Notes under the pieces: generated by a model | The model's input: only the letters and a program-made list of their open reading frames with translations | Databases searched by the model: none | Told to the model about the DNA's origin: nothing | Position numbers and translations under genes: made by a program | Part shown: positions 26,030-34,576 of the stretch, in pieces | Numbering within the stretch: the stretch's first letter is position 1 | Layout of the letters: every line of letters starts with the position of its first letter | NCBI RefSeq assembly: GCF_900155425.1 | Contig: NZ_LT700189.1 | Span: 1,295,787 to 1,359,786 of the forward strand | Origin: Parabacteroides massiliensis | GTDB lineage: Bacteria > Bacteroidota > Bacteroidia > Bacteroidales > Tannerellaceae | Length of the DNA stretch: 64,000 nucleotides | Direction of reading: 5' to 3'

Positions 26030-26134
26030 GTGTCATAATTTTCCTGAATAGTGTCATGGATGACCAATGTTGATTGTGGTATTCTTTAGGTATTTGAGTG
26101 TTACTCTTGCATAAAAGAATATTTTTTAATATTG
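26030..26134 (+). promoter_or_regulatory. promoter of the peptidase/GH92 operon with HTCS-type operator blocks
   Basis: GTGTCAT (26030), GTGTCAT (26051), TGGTATTCTTTAG (26077), AGTGTTACT (26097) and -7 box TAATATTG (26127). Distances to the -7 box: 97, 76, 50 and 27 bp. The sequence between the blocks is unlike that at the susCD2 promoter, so the blocks appear to be kept by selection. Confidence 0.75.
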
Positions 26135-26214
26135 CCGTTGATTTGAGAAAGAGAAAAAAAGATTATAGCTGATGTGAAAAAATAATAAGGGAGTTTGTGT
26201 TTTTAGTTTTAATC

Positions 26215-26251
26215 TCCGCTGGAGATGATTTAGTATCTCCAGCGGACTCTT
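26215..26251 (+). terminator. terminator-like hairpin in the leader of the peptidase/GH92 operon
   Basis: Perfect 12-bp stem TCCGCTGGAGAT (26215-26226) / ATCTCCAGCGGA (26235-26246), 8-base loop, then CTCTTTTT. It lies between the predicted transcript start (about 26141) and the first gene (26297), so it would act on the operon's own leader as an attenuator, or end a short leader RNA. Confidence 0.65.
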
Positions 26252-26296
26252 TTTACTAATTGTCGGATAAAGGAAAAACTGAAATATTTGTGAAGT

Positions 26297-27403
26297 ATGA
26301 AGAGTTATGTGTTAATGTCGATAGGTTTATTATTATGTTCTTGTCAGGCAAAATTACCGGTGAATGTTCCAGAATTGTCAGATGGGAATCCGACAACTTG
26401 TTTTGTGGGAACGAAAGGGGTAAACAAAGTGATTTTTGATCAGCAATATACGGCTCCCTTCCAAAGTTATAAAATCTATTCATCCGGCGAGACGCCTGCA
26501 CATGATCCGTCTGCCTGGACATTGAAAGGGTCGTTCGACGGAAAGAACTGGGTGGTTGTGGATGAACGGAAAGATCAGACGTTCTGCTCTCGCTATCAGG
26601 AAATCCTTTGCCCGATAACCCAACCATCCAATTACAAACAATATATGCTGGAAGCCAGTACGGCTGCCGGTGACACGTTGGTGCTGGGCGATGTCCTGTT
26701 CTTCGATACCAATTTAGATGCCAATTGGGAAAATTTCAACTATCCTGATGTCGACTTTAAAGTGCTCGATCCGGAGACGAAGGGTGCTTCTGTTTATACC
26801 GGACTGGTACAGGATCCGGATGCCTACATCCGCTTTCATGCACGCAAAGTGGCGGAGATACTGTTCTATACGGATAAGGATACGATGAACGACGTACAGA
26901 AAATCGAATATACATTGAAAGATTATGACGGAGTGTCAGCCAAAGGTGGTACCCCGCCTGTCATCTCGATTGTCTACAGCACACAGCATATCGAGAAATC
27001 GGCAAACGAATCCCTTTATAAGCTCGATTTCGAAACACGTGGCGTTCTGTACCACGAATTGGTGCACGCCTATCAGTTCGAACCGAAAGGTATCGGTTCC
27101 TACTCGACCAACAAGACTTTCTGGGCTTGTATCGAAGGACTGGCGGATGCTGTCCGTGCCCAGGCCGGATATTTCGATATGAGTACCCGCAAACCGGGCG
27201 GCAACTGGATGGACGGTTATCGTACGACCGGCTTTTTTATCCAATGGCTGACAACCAAAGACTCGGATGCCATCCGCAAATTCCATGAGACGGTCCGCGA
27301 CCTCGACGAATGGAGTTTCGACAAAGCGATGAAGCGTATGTTTGGCGAAGATGCCAGCATTGAAGGGCTGTGGAATGAATATCAGGCTTTTTTATCAAAA
27401 TAA
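26297..27403 (+). CDS. basic-secretory-protein-type metallopeptidase-like lipoprotein
   Basis: 368 residues. Lipoprotein signal with lipobox Cys16 (LLCSC). Residues about 22-135 look like a discoidin/F5-8-type beta domain (DGNPTTCFVG, WTLKGSFDGKNWVVVDERKDQTF). The C-terminal part matches the basic secretory protein family (PF04450-like), with a zinc-site HELVH at 253-257 and downstream FWACIEGLADAVRAQAGY, whose Glu/Asp may complete the metal site. It is the first gene of the operon with GH92 enzymes, 15 bp upstream of the first, so it probably acts on the protein part of mannosylated glycoproteins (inference). Confidence 0.82.
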   Translation: MKSYVLMSIGLLLCSCQAKLPVNVPELSDGNPTTCFVGTKGVNKVIFDQQYTAPFQSYKIYSSGETPAHDPSAWTLKGSFDGKNWVVVDERKDQTFCSRYQEILCPITQPSNYKQYMLEASTAAGDTLVLGDVLFFDTNLDANWENFNYPDVDFKVLDPETKGASVYTGLVQDPDAYIRFHARKVAEILFYTDKDTMNDVQKIEYTLKDYDGVSAKGGTPPVISIVYSTQHIEKSANESLYKLDFETRGVLYHELVHAYQFEPKGIGSYSTNKTFWACIEGLADAVRAQAGYFDMSTRKPGGNWMDGYRTTGFFIQWLTTKDSDAIRKFHETVRDLDEWSFDKAMKRMFGEDASIEGLWNEYQAFLSK

Positions 27404-27418
27404 AATAGAAAAAGATCC

Positions 27419-29746
27419 ATGAAGAAGACAATTCTTTTATTTTCTGCATTGCTGACCCTTGGGAGCTTGTCCGCACAGGATAAGACCGCATGGGTAAACC
27501 CGATTATCGGGACGAACGGGATGGGACATACGTTTCCGGGGGCTTGCGTGCCTTTCGGACTGGTTCAGTTGAGCCCGGACACGGATACGATCCCTCATAA
27601 CGTGGATGGCAAGTACCAGCCGCGTGCTTATGAATATTGTGCCGGCTATCAACATAAGGACAGCAGTATCGTCGGGTTCAGCCATACGCATTTCAGCGGA
27701 ACCGGACATTCCGATCTTGGCGATATCCTGATTATGCCGGTCACCGGCGAATTGAAACTGAATCCCGGAACGGCAACCGATCCGGACGGTGGTTACCGTT
27801 CGCGTTTCTCACACGATACGGAAGTATCCCGTCCCGGCTACTATGAAGTGATGCTGGCCGACTACGGCGTGAAAGCACAGCTGACGGCAACCAAGCGGGT
27901 GGGCGTACATAAATATACGTTCCCGAAAGATGCCGGGAACCAGCGGATTATCTTGGATATGATCCACGGTATCTACAATTACGACGGGAAAGTCCTTTGG
28001 ACAAATATCCGGGTTGAAAACGATACGCTGGTCACGGGCTATCGTATCACGAACGGATGGGCTCGTACCAACTATACCTATTTCGCCATGTCTTTCTCCA
28101 AACCGGTCGTTCATTACGGGTGCGAAGAAAAGGCAAAGGTCAATTACCGGGGCGGATACGGTAAATTCAATATGAAAGAAAACTTTCCGGATATAGGCGG
28201 ACGCAAGATCGTTGCTTATTTTGATTTCGATCCAGCGGCTTCCGAAGGTTTGGAAGTGAAAGTCGCCCTTTCGGGTGTCAGTACCGACGGCGCTTTGAAA
28301 AATCTGCGGGCTGAAGCCTCCGGCTATAGTTTCGACCAATTGGCGGCTCGTGCCGGTGAAACCTGGAATAAGGAATTGTCCGTTCTCGAAGCTAACGGTA
28401 CGGACGATCAGTTGGCGATGTTGTACACTTCTTTGTATCACACCATGATCAATCCTTGCGTCTATACGGATGTGGACGGACAGTATCGCGGATTGGATCA
28501 TAATATTCATAAAGCGGACGATTTCACGAACTACACGGTTTTTTCCGTTTGGGACACCTATCGTGCCCTGCATCCGCTGTTCAACATCATCAATCGCCGG
28601 GTTAATACGGATATCGCCCGCTCCATGCTGAAACATTGCGAGCAGAGTGTACATAAGGCTTTGCCTATCTGGAGCCACATGGCAAATGAAAACTGGTGCA
28701 TGATCGGATATCATTCCGTTTCTGTTTTGGCCGATGCCGTAGCGAAAGGTCTTCCGTTGGACAAGGAAGAGGTTTTGAAAGCGATGGTGAGCAGTTCCAC
28801 GATTCCTTATCTGGACGGGACCGGCGAATATATGGAAAAAGGGTATGTCGCCCTCGACCATAACGGCAGCGCCGCTTCTCTGACGTTGGAGTATGCGTAT
28901 GACGACTGGACGATCTATCACACGGCTCTTTTGGCCGGCAATCGTTCTGTTGCGGATACGTATAAAAAACGGGCGGCCAATTATACGAATGTTTTCGATA
29001 CGAATATCGGGTATGCCCGTCCGCGTTATGCCGACGGACGCTGGAAAGAGAATTTCAATTTGCTGAGTACGCATGGTGAAGGTTTTATCGAAGGAAACGC
29101 ATTGAACTATTCTTTCTATGTGCCGCAGGATGTGAACAACATGATTCGCCTGATGGGAGGGGAGAAGTCCTTTGTCTCCAAGCTCGATTCTCTGTTTATG
29201 ATGCATCTGCCTGCCGAATTTTTCGCCCAGACCGAAGATGTGACGGAGGAGGGCTTGCTGGGTGGCTATGTGCATGGCAACGAACCGAGCCATCATATCC
29301 CGTTCCTGTATGCCTGGACCTCGCAACCCTGGAAAACGCAATATTGGCAGCGTGAAATAATGAATAAGATGTACCGCAATAATATTGACGGCTTGTGCGG
29401 CAACGATGACTGCGGGCAGATGTCCGCCTGGTATATACTGTCTTCGATGGGATTCTATCCGGTTTGTCCGGGAACGGACCAGTATGTGTTGGGGGCTCCT
29501 TACTTGCCTTATATAAAGGTAACGCTTGAAAACGGCAAGACATTTGAGGTAAAGGCCGACAAGGTAAGCGACAAAAAACGCTATGTCAAGTCGGTCAAGC
29601 TGAATGGCAAGCCCTATACGAAAGGGTTCATTACTCAGCAGGATATTATGGACGGCGGTACGCTGACATTCGAAATGACCTCTTCTCCCAATAAAAAACG
29701 TGTTTTTAACGGGACAGACAGACCCTATTCTTTGTCTTCAAATTAA
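27419..29746 (+). CDS. GH92 alpha-mannosidase 1
   Basis: 775 residues with a Sec signal (cleavage near LSAQ). Clear GH92 features: N-terminal beta-sandwich starting VNPIIGTNGMGHTFPGA, (alpha/alpha)6 domain with FSVWDTYRALHPL, HGNEPSHH near residue 620 and GNDDCGQMSAWY near 660. GH92 enzymes are calcium-dependent inverting exo-alpha-mannosidases; the acidic pair in GNDD belongs to the conserved active-site motif. It lacks the His-Glu pair seen in GH92 number 2, so the linkage preference may differ (inference). Operon with the upstream peptidase-like gene and the next GH92 (17 bp). Confidence 0.93.
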   Translation: MKKTILLFSALLTLGSLSAQDKTAWVNPIIGTNGMGHTFPGACVPFGLVQLSPDTDTIPHNVDGKYQPRAYEYCAGYQHKDSSIVGFSHTHFSGTGHSDLGDILIMPVTGELKLNPGTATDPDGGYRSRFSHDTEVSRPGYYEVMLADYGVKAQLTATKRVGVHKYTFPKDAGNQRIILDMIHGIYNYDGKVLWTNIRVENDTLVTGYRITNGWARTNYTYFAMSFSKPVVHYGCEEKAKVNYRGGYGKFNMKENFPDIGGRKIVAYFDFDPAASEGLEVKVALSGVSTDGALKNLRAEASGYSFDQLAARAGETWNKELSVLEANGTDDQLAMLYTSLYHTMINPCVYTDVDGQYRGLDHNIHKADDFTNYTVFSVWDTYRALHPLFNIINRRVNTDIARSMLKHCEQSVHKALPIWSHMANENWCMIGYHSVSVLADAVAKGLPLDKEEVLKAMVSSSTIPYLDGTGEYMEKGYVALDHNGSAASLTLEYAYDDWTIYHTALLAGNRSVADTYKKRAANYTNVFDTNIGYARPRYADGRWKENFNLLSTHGEGFIEGNALNYSFYVPQDVNNMIRLMGGEKSFVSKLDSLFMMHLPAEFFAQTEDVTEEGLLGGYVHGNEPSHHIPFLYAWTSQPWKTQYWQREIMNKMYRNNIDGLCGNDDCGQMSAWYILSSMGFYPVCPGTDQYVLGAPYLPYIKVTLENGKTFEVKADKVSDKKRYVKSVKLNGKPYTKGFITQQDIMDGGTLTFEMTSSPNKKRVFNGTDRPYSLSSN

Positions 29747-29763
29747 TTAAACATATTCTATCC

Positions 29764-32052
29764 ATGAAGAAATTATTTATTTTAGCGATTACGTTTTGCA
29801 GCAGCCTCTTTACGGTGGATGCGGCCGACAAAAAGGACCTGGTGGATTACGTGAATCCGCTGGTTGGAAGCCAGTCGAAGATTTCTCTCTCGACAGGTAA
29901 CACTTATCCGGCGATTGCCATGCCTTGGGGTATGAATTTCTGGATGCCACAGACCGGAAAGATGGGAGACGGCTGGGCGTACACATACGACGCGGACAAG
30001 ATCCGTGGTTTCAAGCAGACTCACCAGCCCAGTCCGTGGATCAACGATTACGGACAGTTCGTCATCATGCCGGTTACCGGAAAAGTGGTGTTTAACCAGG
30101 ATAAACGCGCCAGTTGGTTCTCCCATAAGGCAGAAGTGGCAAAGCCGAACTATTACCGGGTGTATCTGGCTGACCATGACGTTGTGACGGAAATCACGCC
30201 GACGGAACGTGCCGCCATGTTTCGCTTCACTTTCCCCGAATCGGACAACTCGTATGTGATTGTCGATGCTTTCGACCGTGGTTCTTATGTCAAGATCATA
30301 CCCGAAGAAAATAAGATCATCGGCTACACGACTCGCAACAGCGGTGGGGTTCCTCAGAATTTCCGCAACTACTTCGTTGTCGTGTTCGACAAACCGTTTA
30401 CCTATAAGGCGACTGTCGGTGACGATGAAATCCGCAAAGGTGAAACTGAAGCGAAAGAAAATCATACCGGTGCCATTATTGGTTTTTCAACCCGTAAAGG
30501 CGAGATTGTTCATGCTCGTGTAGCTTCTTCTTTTATCAGCCCTGAACAGGCGGAATTGAACCTGAAAGAATTGGGAGGCCGTTCGTTTGACGAAGTGGCC
30601 GAAGCCGGTCGTCAGGTATGGAATGAAACGTTGGGACGTATCGCCGTGGAAGACGATGATGTGGACAAACTGCGCACATTCTATTCATGCCTGTACCGCT
30701 CGCTGCTGTTCCCACGCAGTTTCTATGAATTGGATGCCAATGGCAAAGTGGTGCACTACAGCCCGTATAACGGAGAAGTGCTGCCGGGTTATATGTTCAC
30801 CGATACCGGTTTCTGGGATACGTTCCGTTGCTTGTTCCCGTTCCTGAACCTGATGTATCCGGATATGAATACGAAGATGCAGGAGGGTTTAGCCAATACA
30901 TATAAGGAAAGCGGTTTCCTGCCGGAATGGGCAAGTCCGGGACATCGTGGTTGCATGGTCGGCAATAACTCGGCTTCGGTTGTGGCGGATGCTTACCTGA
31001 AAGGACTTCGCGGATATGACATCGAGACGCTTTGGGAAGCTGTTGTACATGGAGCTAACAGCGTACATCCGAAGGTGAAATCGACCGGACGTCTGGGATA
31101 TGAATATTACAACGAATTGGGCTATGTGCCTTATGACGTGAAAATCAATGAAAGTGCCGCCCGTACGTTGGAATATGCTTATGATGACTGGGCCATTTAT
31201 AAATTAGGTAAGGCTTTAGGCAAACCGGAATCCGAAATTGCCGTTTTCGCCAAACATGCGATGAACTATAAGAACCTGTTCGATCCTGAAACCAAGTTGA
31301 TGCGTGGCCGTAACGAGGATGGCTCATTCCAGTCTCCGTTCAATCCGCTGAAATGGGGCGATGCTTTTACGGAAGGCAACAGCTGGCATTATACCTGGTC
31401 GGTTTTCCATGATCCGCAGGGGCTGATCGACCTGATGGGAGGAAAGGTCGGTTTCAACGCCATGATGGATTCCGTATTCAATGTCCCGCCTTTGTTCGAT
31501 GACAGCTATTACGGCGGCGTGATCCATGAAATCCGCGAAATGCAGATTATGAACATGGGAAACTACGCGCATGGCAACCAGCCGATCCAGCACATGATCT
31601 ACCTGTACAACTATTCCGGCGAACCCTGGAAAGCGCAGTATTGGGTGCGTGAAGTGATGGACAAGCTCTATTTCGCGACTCCTGACGGTTATTGCGGAGA
31701 TGAGGATAACGGGCAGACTTCGGCATGGTATGTATTCTCGGCTCTCGGCTTCTATCCGGTTTGTCCGGGTACGGACCAGTATATCTTGGGATCTCCGCTG
31801 TTCAAAAGTGTGACGCTGAATCTGGAAAACGGCAAGAAGGTTGTGATCAAGGCCAACAATAATGGCGAGGCGAACCGTTACATTTCGTCCATGAAAGTGA
31901 ATGGCAAGAACTATACGAAGAATTATCTGACACACGGCGACTTGATGCGTGGCATGAACATTCTTTATAATATGTCGGCTACACCTAACAAAAGCCGGGG
32001 TACGCAGGACAGTGACGCTCCTTACTCTTTCTCCAAAGAATTGGGGAAATAA
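29764..32052 (+). CDS. GH92 alpha-mannosidase 2
   Basis: 762 residues with a signal peptide to about 20. GH92 layout with VNPLVGSQSKISLSTGNTYPA at the N-terminus, FTDTGFWDTFRCLFP, AHGNQPIQH and GDEDNGQTSAWY in place of the GNEPSHH and GNDDCGQMSAW forms of its two neighbours. It has GGVIHEIREM: from memory, a His-Glu pair at this place contacts the +1 mannose in characterised alpha-1,2-mannosidases, so alpha-1,2 activity is likely. A different GH92 subgroup from the flanking genes. Confidence 0.93.
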   Translation: MKKLFILAITFCSSLFTVDAADKKDLVDYVNPLVGSQSKISLSTGNTYPAIAMPWGMNFWMPQTGKMGDGWAYTYDADKIRGFKQTHQPSPWINDYGQFVIMPVTGKVVFNQDKRASWFSHKAEVAKPNYYRVYLADHDVVTEITPTERAAMFRFTFPESDNSYVIVDAFDRGSYVKIIPEENKIIGYTTRNSGGVPQNFRNYFVVVFDKPFTYKATVGDDEIRKGETEAKENHTGAIIGFSTRKGEIVHARVASSFISPEQAELNLKELGGRSFDEVAEAGRQVWNETLGRIAVEDDDVDKLRTFYSCLYRSLLFPRSFYELDANGKVVHYSPYNGEVLPGYMFTDTGFWDTFRCLFPFLNLMYPDMNTKMQEGLANTYKESGFLPEWASPGHRGCMVGNNSASVVADAYLKGLRGYDIETLWEAVVHGANSVHPKVKSTGRLGYEYYNELGYVPYDVKINESAARTLEYAYDDWAIYKLGKALGKPESEIAVFAKHAMNYKNLFDPETKLMRGRNEDGSFQSPFNPLKWGDAFTEGNSWHYTWSVFHDPQGLIDLMGGKVGFNAMMDSVFNVPPLFDDSYYGGVIHEIREMQIMNMGNYAHGNQPIQHMIYLYNYSGEPWKAQYWVREVMDKLYFATPDGYCGDEDNGQTSAWYVFSALGFYPVCPGTDQYILGSPLFKSVTLNLENGKKVVIKANNNGEANRYISSMKVNGKNYTKNYLTHGDLMRGMNILYNMSATPNKSRGTQDSDAPYSFSKELGK

Positions 32053-32085
32053 ATAAGATTGCATATAGCGCAGGCTGGAAGCATT

Positions 32086-32115
32086 AATATTAACATAAGC
32101 ACTTAATTATAATAG
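32086..32115 (+). repeat. intergenic motif AATATTAAC-ATAA-GCACTTAATTATA, copy 2
   Basis: Second copy of the motif at 25921-25950. Confidence 0.5.
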
Positions 32116-32137
32116 AACTTTCAGCTTGACTATAATC

Positions 32138-32176
32138 AAAAGGACTGTTTGGATCTTGTTTCAGATAGTCCTTTTT
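32138..32176 (+). terminator. terminator between GH92 genes 2 and 3
   Basis: AAAAGGACT (32138-32146) pairs with AGTCCTTTTT (32167-32176). It may reduce readthrough into the third GH92 gene. Confidence 0.65.
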
Positions 32177-32200
32177 ATTTATACTAACAATAGTTTGAAT

Positions 32201-34513
32201 ATGAAATTACGAATTTGTACTTTGATCGCTGCATCGTGCGTCGCCTTATCCGGCACGGCACAGAATGAAAAGTTGACGGAATACGTCAATCCGATGGTCG
32301 GAACAGATGGTTACGGTAATGTGTATCCGGGGGCGCAGATCCCGTTCGGGGGAATTCAGATCAGTCCGGATACGGATGCCAAATACTATGACGCGGCTGC
32401 CGGCTATAAATATAACCACACTTCGATCTTAGGGTTCAGCCTGACGCATCTTAGCGGAACCGGTATTCCCGACCTGGGAGATTTCCTGTTTATTCCCGGA
32501 ACCGGAGATATGAAACTGGAACCCAGAAGCCGTGAAAATCCTGATGAGGGCTATCGTTCCCGATACACGCACGATGAGGAACAGGCCACTCCAAACTATT
32601 ATGCCGTCCACCTGCAGGACTACGGTGTGAAGGCGGAGATGACGGCAGGCCTGCGGAGCGGAATGTTTCGTTTCACTTATCCCGAATCGGAAAAGTCATT
32701 TATCATGATCGATATGAACCATACGCTTTGGCAGTCGTGTGAATGGGCCAATCTGCGCATGGAAAACGATTCGACCATCACGGGCTATAAGTTGGTGAAA
32801 GGGTGGGGACCCGAACGCCATGTCTATTTTACGGCTGTCTTTTCCCGGAAATTGACGGGGCTGCGCTTCATGCAGGATAAAAAGCCGGTGATTTATAATA
32901 CATCCCGGTTCAGGAGTGACCGTGAGGCCTGGGGGAAAAATCTGATGGCGTGTCTTTCTTTCGCAACCGAGGAAGGGGATGAGGTGATCGTGAAAACGGC
33001 TATCTCTTCCGTCAGTACCGCCGGAGCGAAAATGAACATGCGAGAACTGGACGGACTGACATTCGATGGACTAAAGGAAAAAGGGGTGGACCTATGGGAG
33101 AAAGAATTGCAAAAATACCGGATAACCGCCGATCGGAAGACAAAGGAAACGTTTTATACTTCTGCCTACCATGCCGCCCTTCATCCGTTTGTTTTCCAGG
33201 ATGCGGATGGCAGTTTCAGAGGTTTGGACAAGAATATCGAGCAGGCGAAAGGTTTTACCAACTATACGACTTTTTCCTTGTGGGACACCTACCGGGCTTT
33301 GCATCCTTGGTTCAACTTGGTGCATCAGGACATAAATGCTGACATCGCCAATTCAATGTTGGCCCACTTTGACAAAAGCGTGGAGAAGATGCTTCCTGTC
33401 TGGTCTTTTTACGGAAACGAGACGTGGTGCATGATTGGCTATCATGCGGTTTCCGTTCTGGCGGATATGATAGTCAAAGGTGTAAAAGGTTTTGATTACG
33501 AACGGGCGTATGAGGCGATGAAAACAACTGCCTTGAACGAACATTACGACTGTTTGCCCGACTATATGCGGAATGGCTACGTCCCGTTTGACAAGGAAGC
33601 TGAATCTGTTTCCAAAACATTGGAATATGCCTATGACGATTATTGTATCGCACAGGCTGCCAAAGCTTTGGGTAAGACGGACGATTATCGTTACTTCCTG
33701 AACCGTTCTCTTTCTTATCAGACCTTGATTGATCCGGAAACGAAGTATATGCGTGGCCGTGACAGTCAGGGTAATTGGCGTACTCCGTTTACTCCGATAG
33801 CTTATCAGGGGCCGGGCTCGGTGAACGGTTGGGGAGATATTACCGAAGGTTTTACGATGCAATATACATGGACAGTTCCGCATGATGTGCAGGGATACAT
33901 CAATCTGGCAGGGAAAAAATTGTTCGAGAAACGTTTGGATGAACTTTTTACCGTTGAGTTGCCGGATGATATACCGGGCGCTCACGATATCCAGGGGCGT
34001 ATCGGGGGCTATTGGCATGGCAACGAACCTTGTCATCATGTCGCTTATCTGTATAACTATCTGGGTAAACCGTGGAAGTGCCAGAAGTGGATACGTGAGA
34101 TAGTCGATCGTTTTTATGGTAACGAACCCGGTTCTTTGAGCGGTAATGACGATTGTGGGCAGATGTCGGCCTGGTATATGTTCAACTGCGCAGGTTTCTA
34201 TCCGGTTGCTCCGTCCAGTAATATATATAATGTAGGTTCACCTTGTGTCGAGGCGCTTTCCATCACCATGAGCAACGGGAAGGAGATCCGTATGACAACA
34301 GAAAACTGGTCGAAAGAGAATGTCTATGTAAAAGAATTGTATGTGAACGGAAAGAAATACGACAAGTCGTATCTGACTTACGAAGATGTGCAAGCCGGTA
34401 TCACGCTTCATTTCGTGATGAGCGACAGGCCGAACTACAAGCGTGCCGTTTCAGCGGACGCCCGTCCGGCTTCATTGTCTTTGCCGGGCAAAACGATGTT
34501 TTATCAGAAATAA
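32201..34513 (+). CDS. GH92 alpha-mannosidase 3
   Basis: About 770 residues from MKLRICTLIAASC; the longer frame from 32126 would start inside the terminator stem and spoil the signal peptide, so 32201 was chosen. GH92 motifs: VNPMVGTDGYGNVYPGAQIPFGG, FSLWDTYRALHPW, WHGNEPCHH, GNDDCGQMSAWY. Closer in motif form to GH92 number 1 than to number 2. It follows a terminator by 25 bp, so it may have its own promoter or receive only readthrough. Probable periplasmic or surface mannosidase that trims a mannan or high-mannose glycan. Confidence 0.92.
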   Translation: MKLRICTLIAASCVALSGTAQNEKLTEYVNPMVGTDGYGNVYPGAQIPFGGIQISPDTDAKYYDAAAGYKYNHTSILGFSLTHLSGTGIPDLGDFLFIPGTGDMKLEPRSRENPDEGYRSRYTHDEEQATPNYYAVHLQDYGVKAEMTAGLRSGMFRFTYPESEKSFIMIDMNHTLWQSCEWANLRMENDSTITGYKLVKGWGPERHVYFTAVFSRKLTGLRFMQDKKPVIYNTSRFRSDREAWGKNLMACLSFATEEGDEVIVKTAISSVSTAGAKMNMRELDGLTFDGLKEKGVDLWEKELQKYRITADRKTKETFYTSAYHAALHPFVFQDADGSFRGLDKNIEQAKGFTNYTTFSLWDTYRALHPWFNLVHQDINADIANSMLAHFDKSVEKMLPVWSFYGNETWCMIGYHAVSVLADMIVKGVKGFDYERAYEAMKTTALNEHYDCLPDYMRNGYVPFDKEAESVSKTLEYAYDDYCIAQAAKALGKTDDYRYFLNRSLSYQTLIDPETKYMRGRDSQGNWRTPFTPIAYQGPGSVNGWGDITEGFTMQYTWTVPHDVQGYINLAGKKLFEKRLDELFTVELPDDIPGAHDIQGRIGGYWHGNEPCHHVAYLYNYLGKPWKCQKWIREIVDRFYGNEPGSLSGNDDCGQMSAWYMFNCAGFYPVAPSSNIYNVGSPCVEALSITMSNGKEIRMTTENWSKENVYVKELYVNGKKYDKSYLTYEDVQAGITLHFVMSDRPNYKRAVSADARPASLSLPGKTMFYQK

Positions 34514-34517
34514 TTTT

Positions 34518-34525
34518 TATATTTG
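34518..34525 (+). promoter_or_regulatory. pfp -7 box TATATTTG
   Basis: TAnnTTTG match followed by C, 52 bp before the start at 34577. No good -33 element found. Confidence 0.55.
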
Positions 34526-34576
34526 CACCGCCTTTAATTAGGAATCAGATACTTTCTAAATAAATCAGATTAAGAA

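Noticed and set aside
27809-29341. 510-residue minus-strand ORF
   Set aside because: Shadow of GH92 gene 1, a codon-bias effect.
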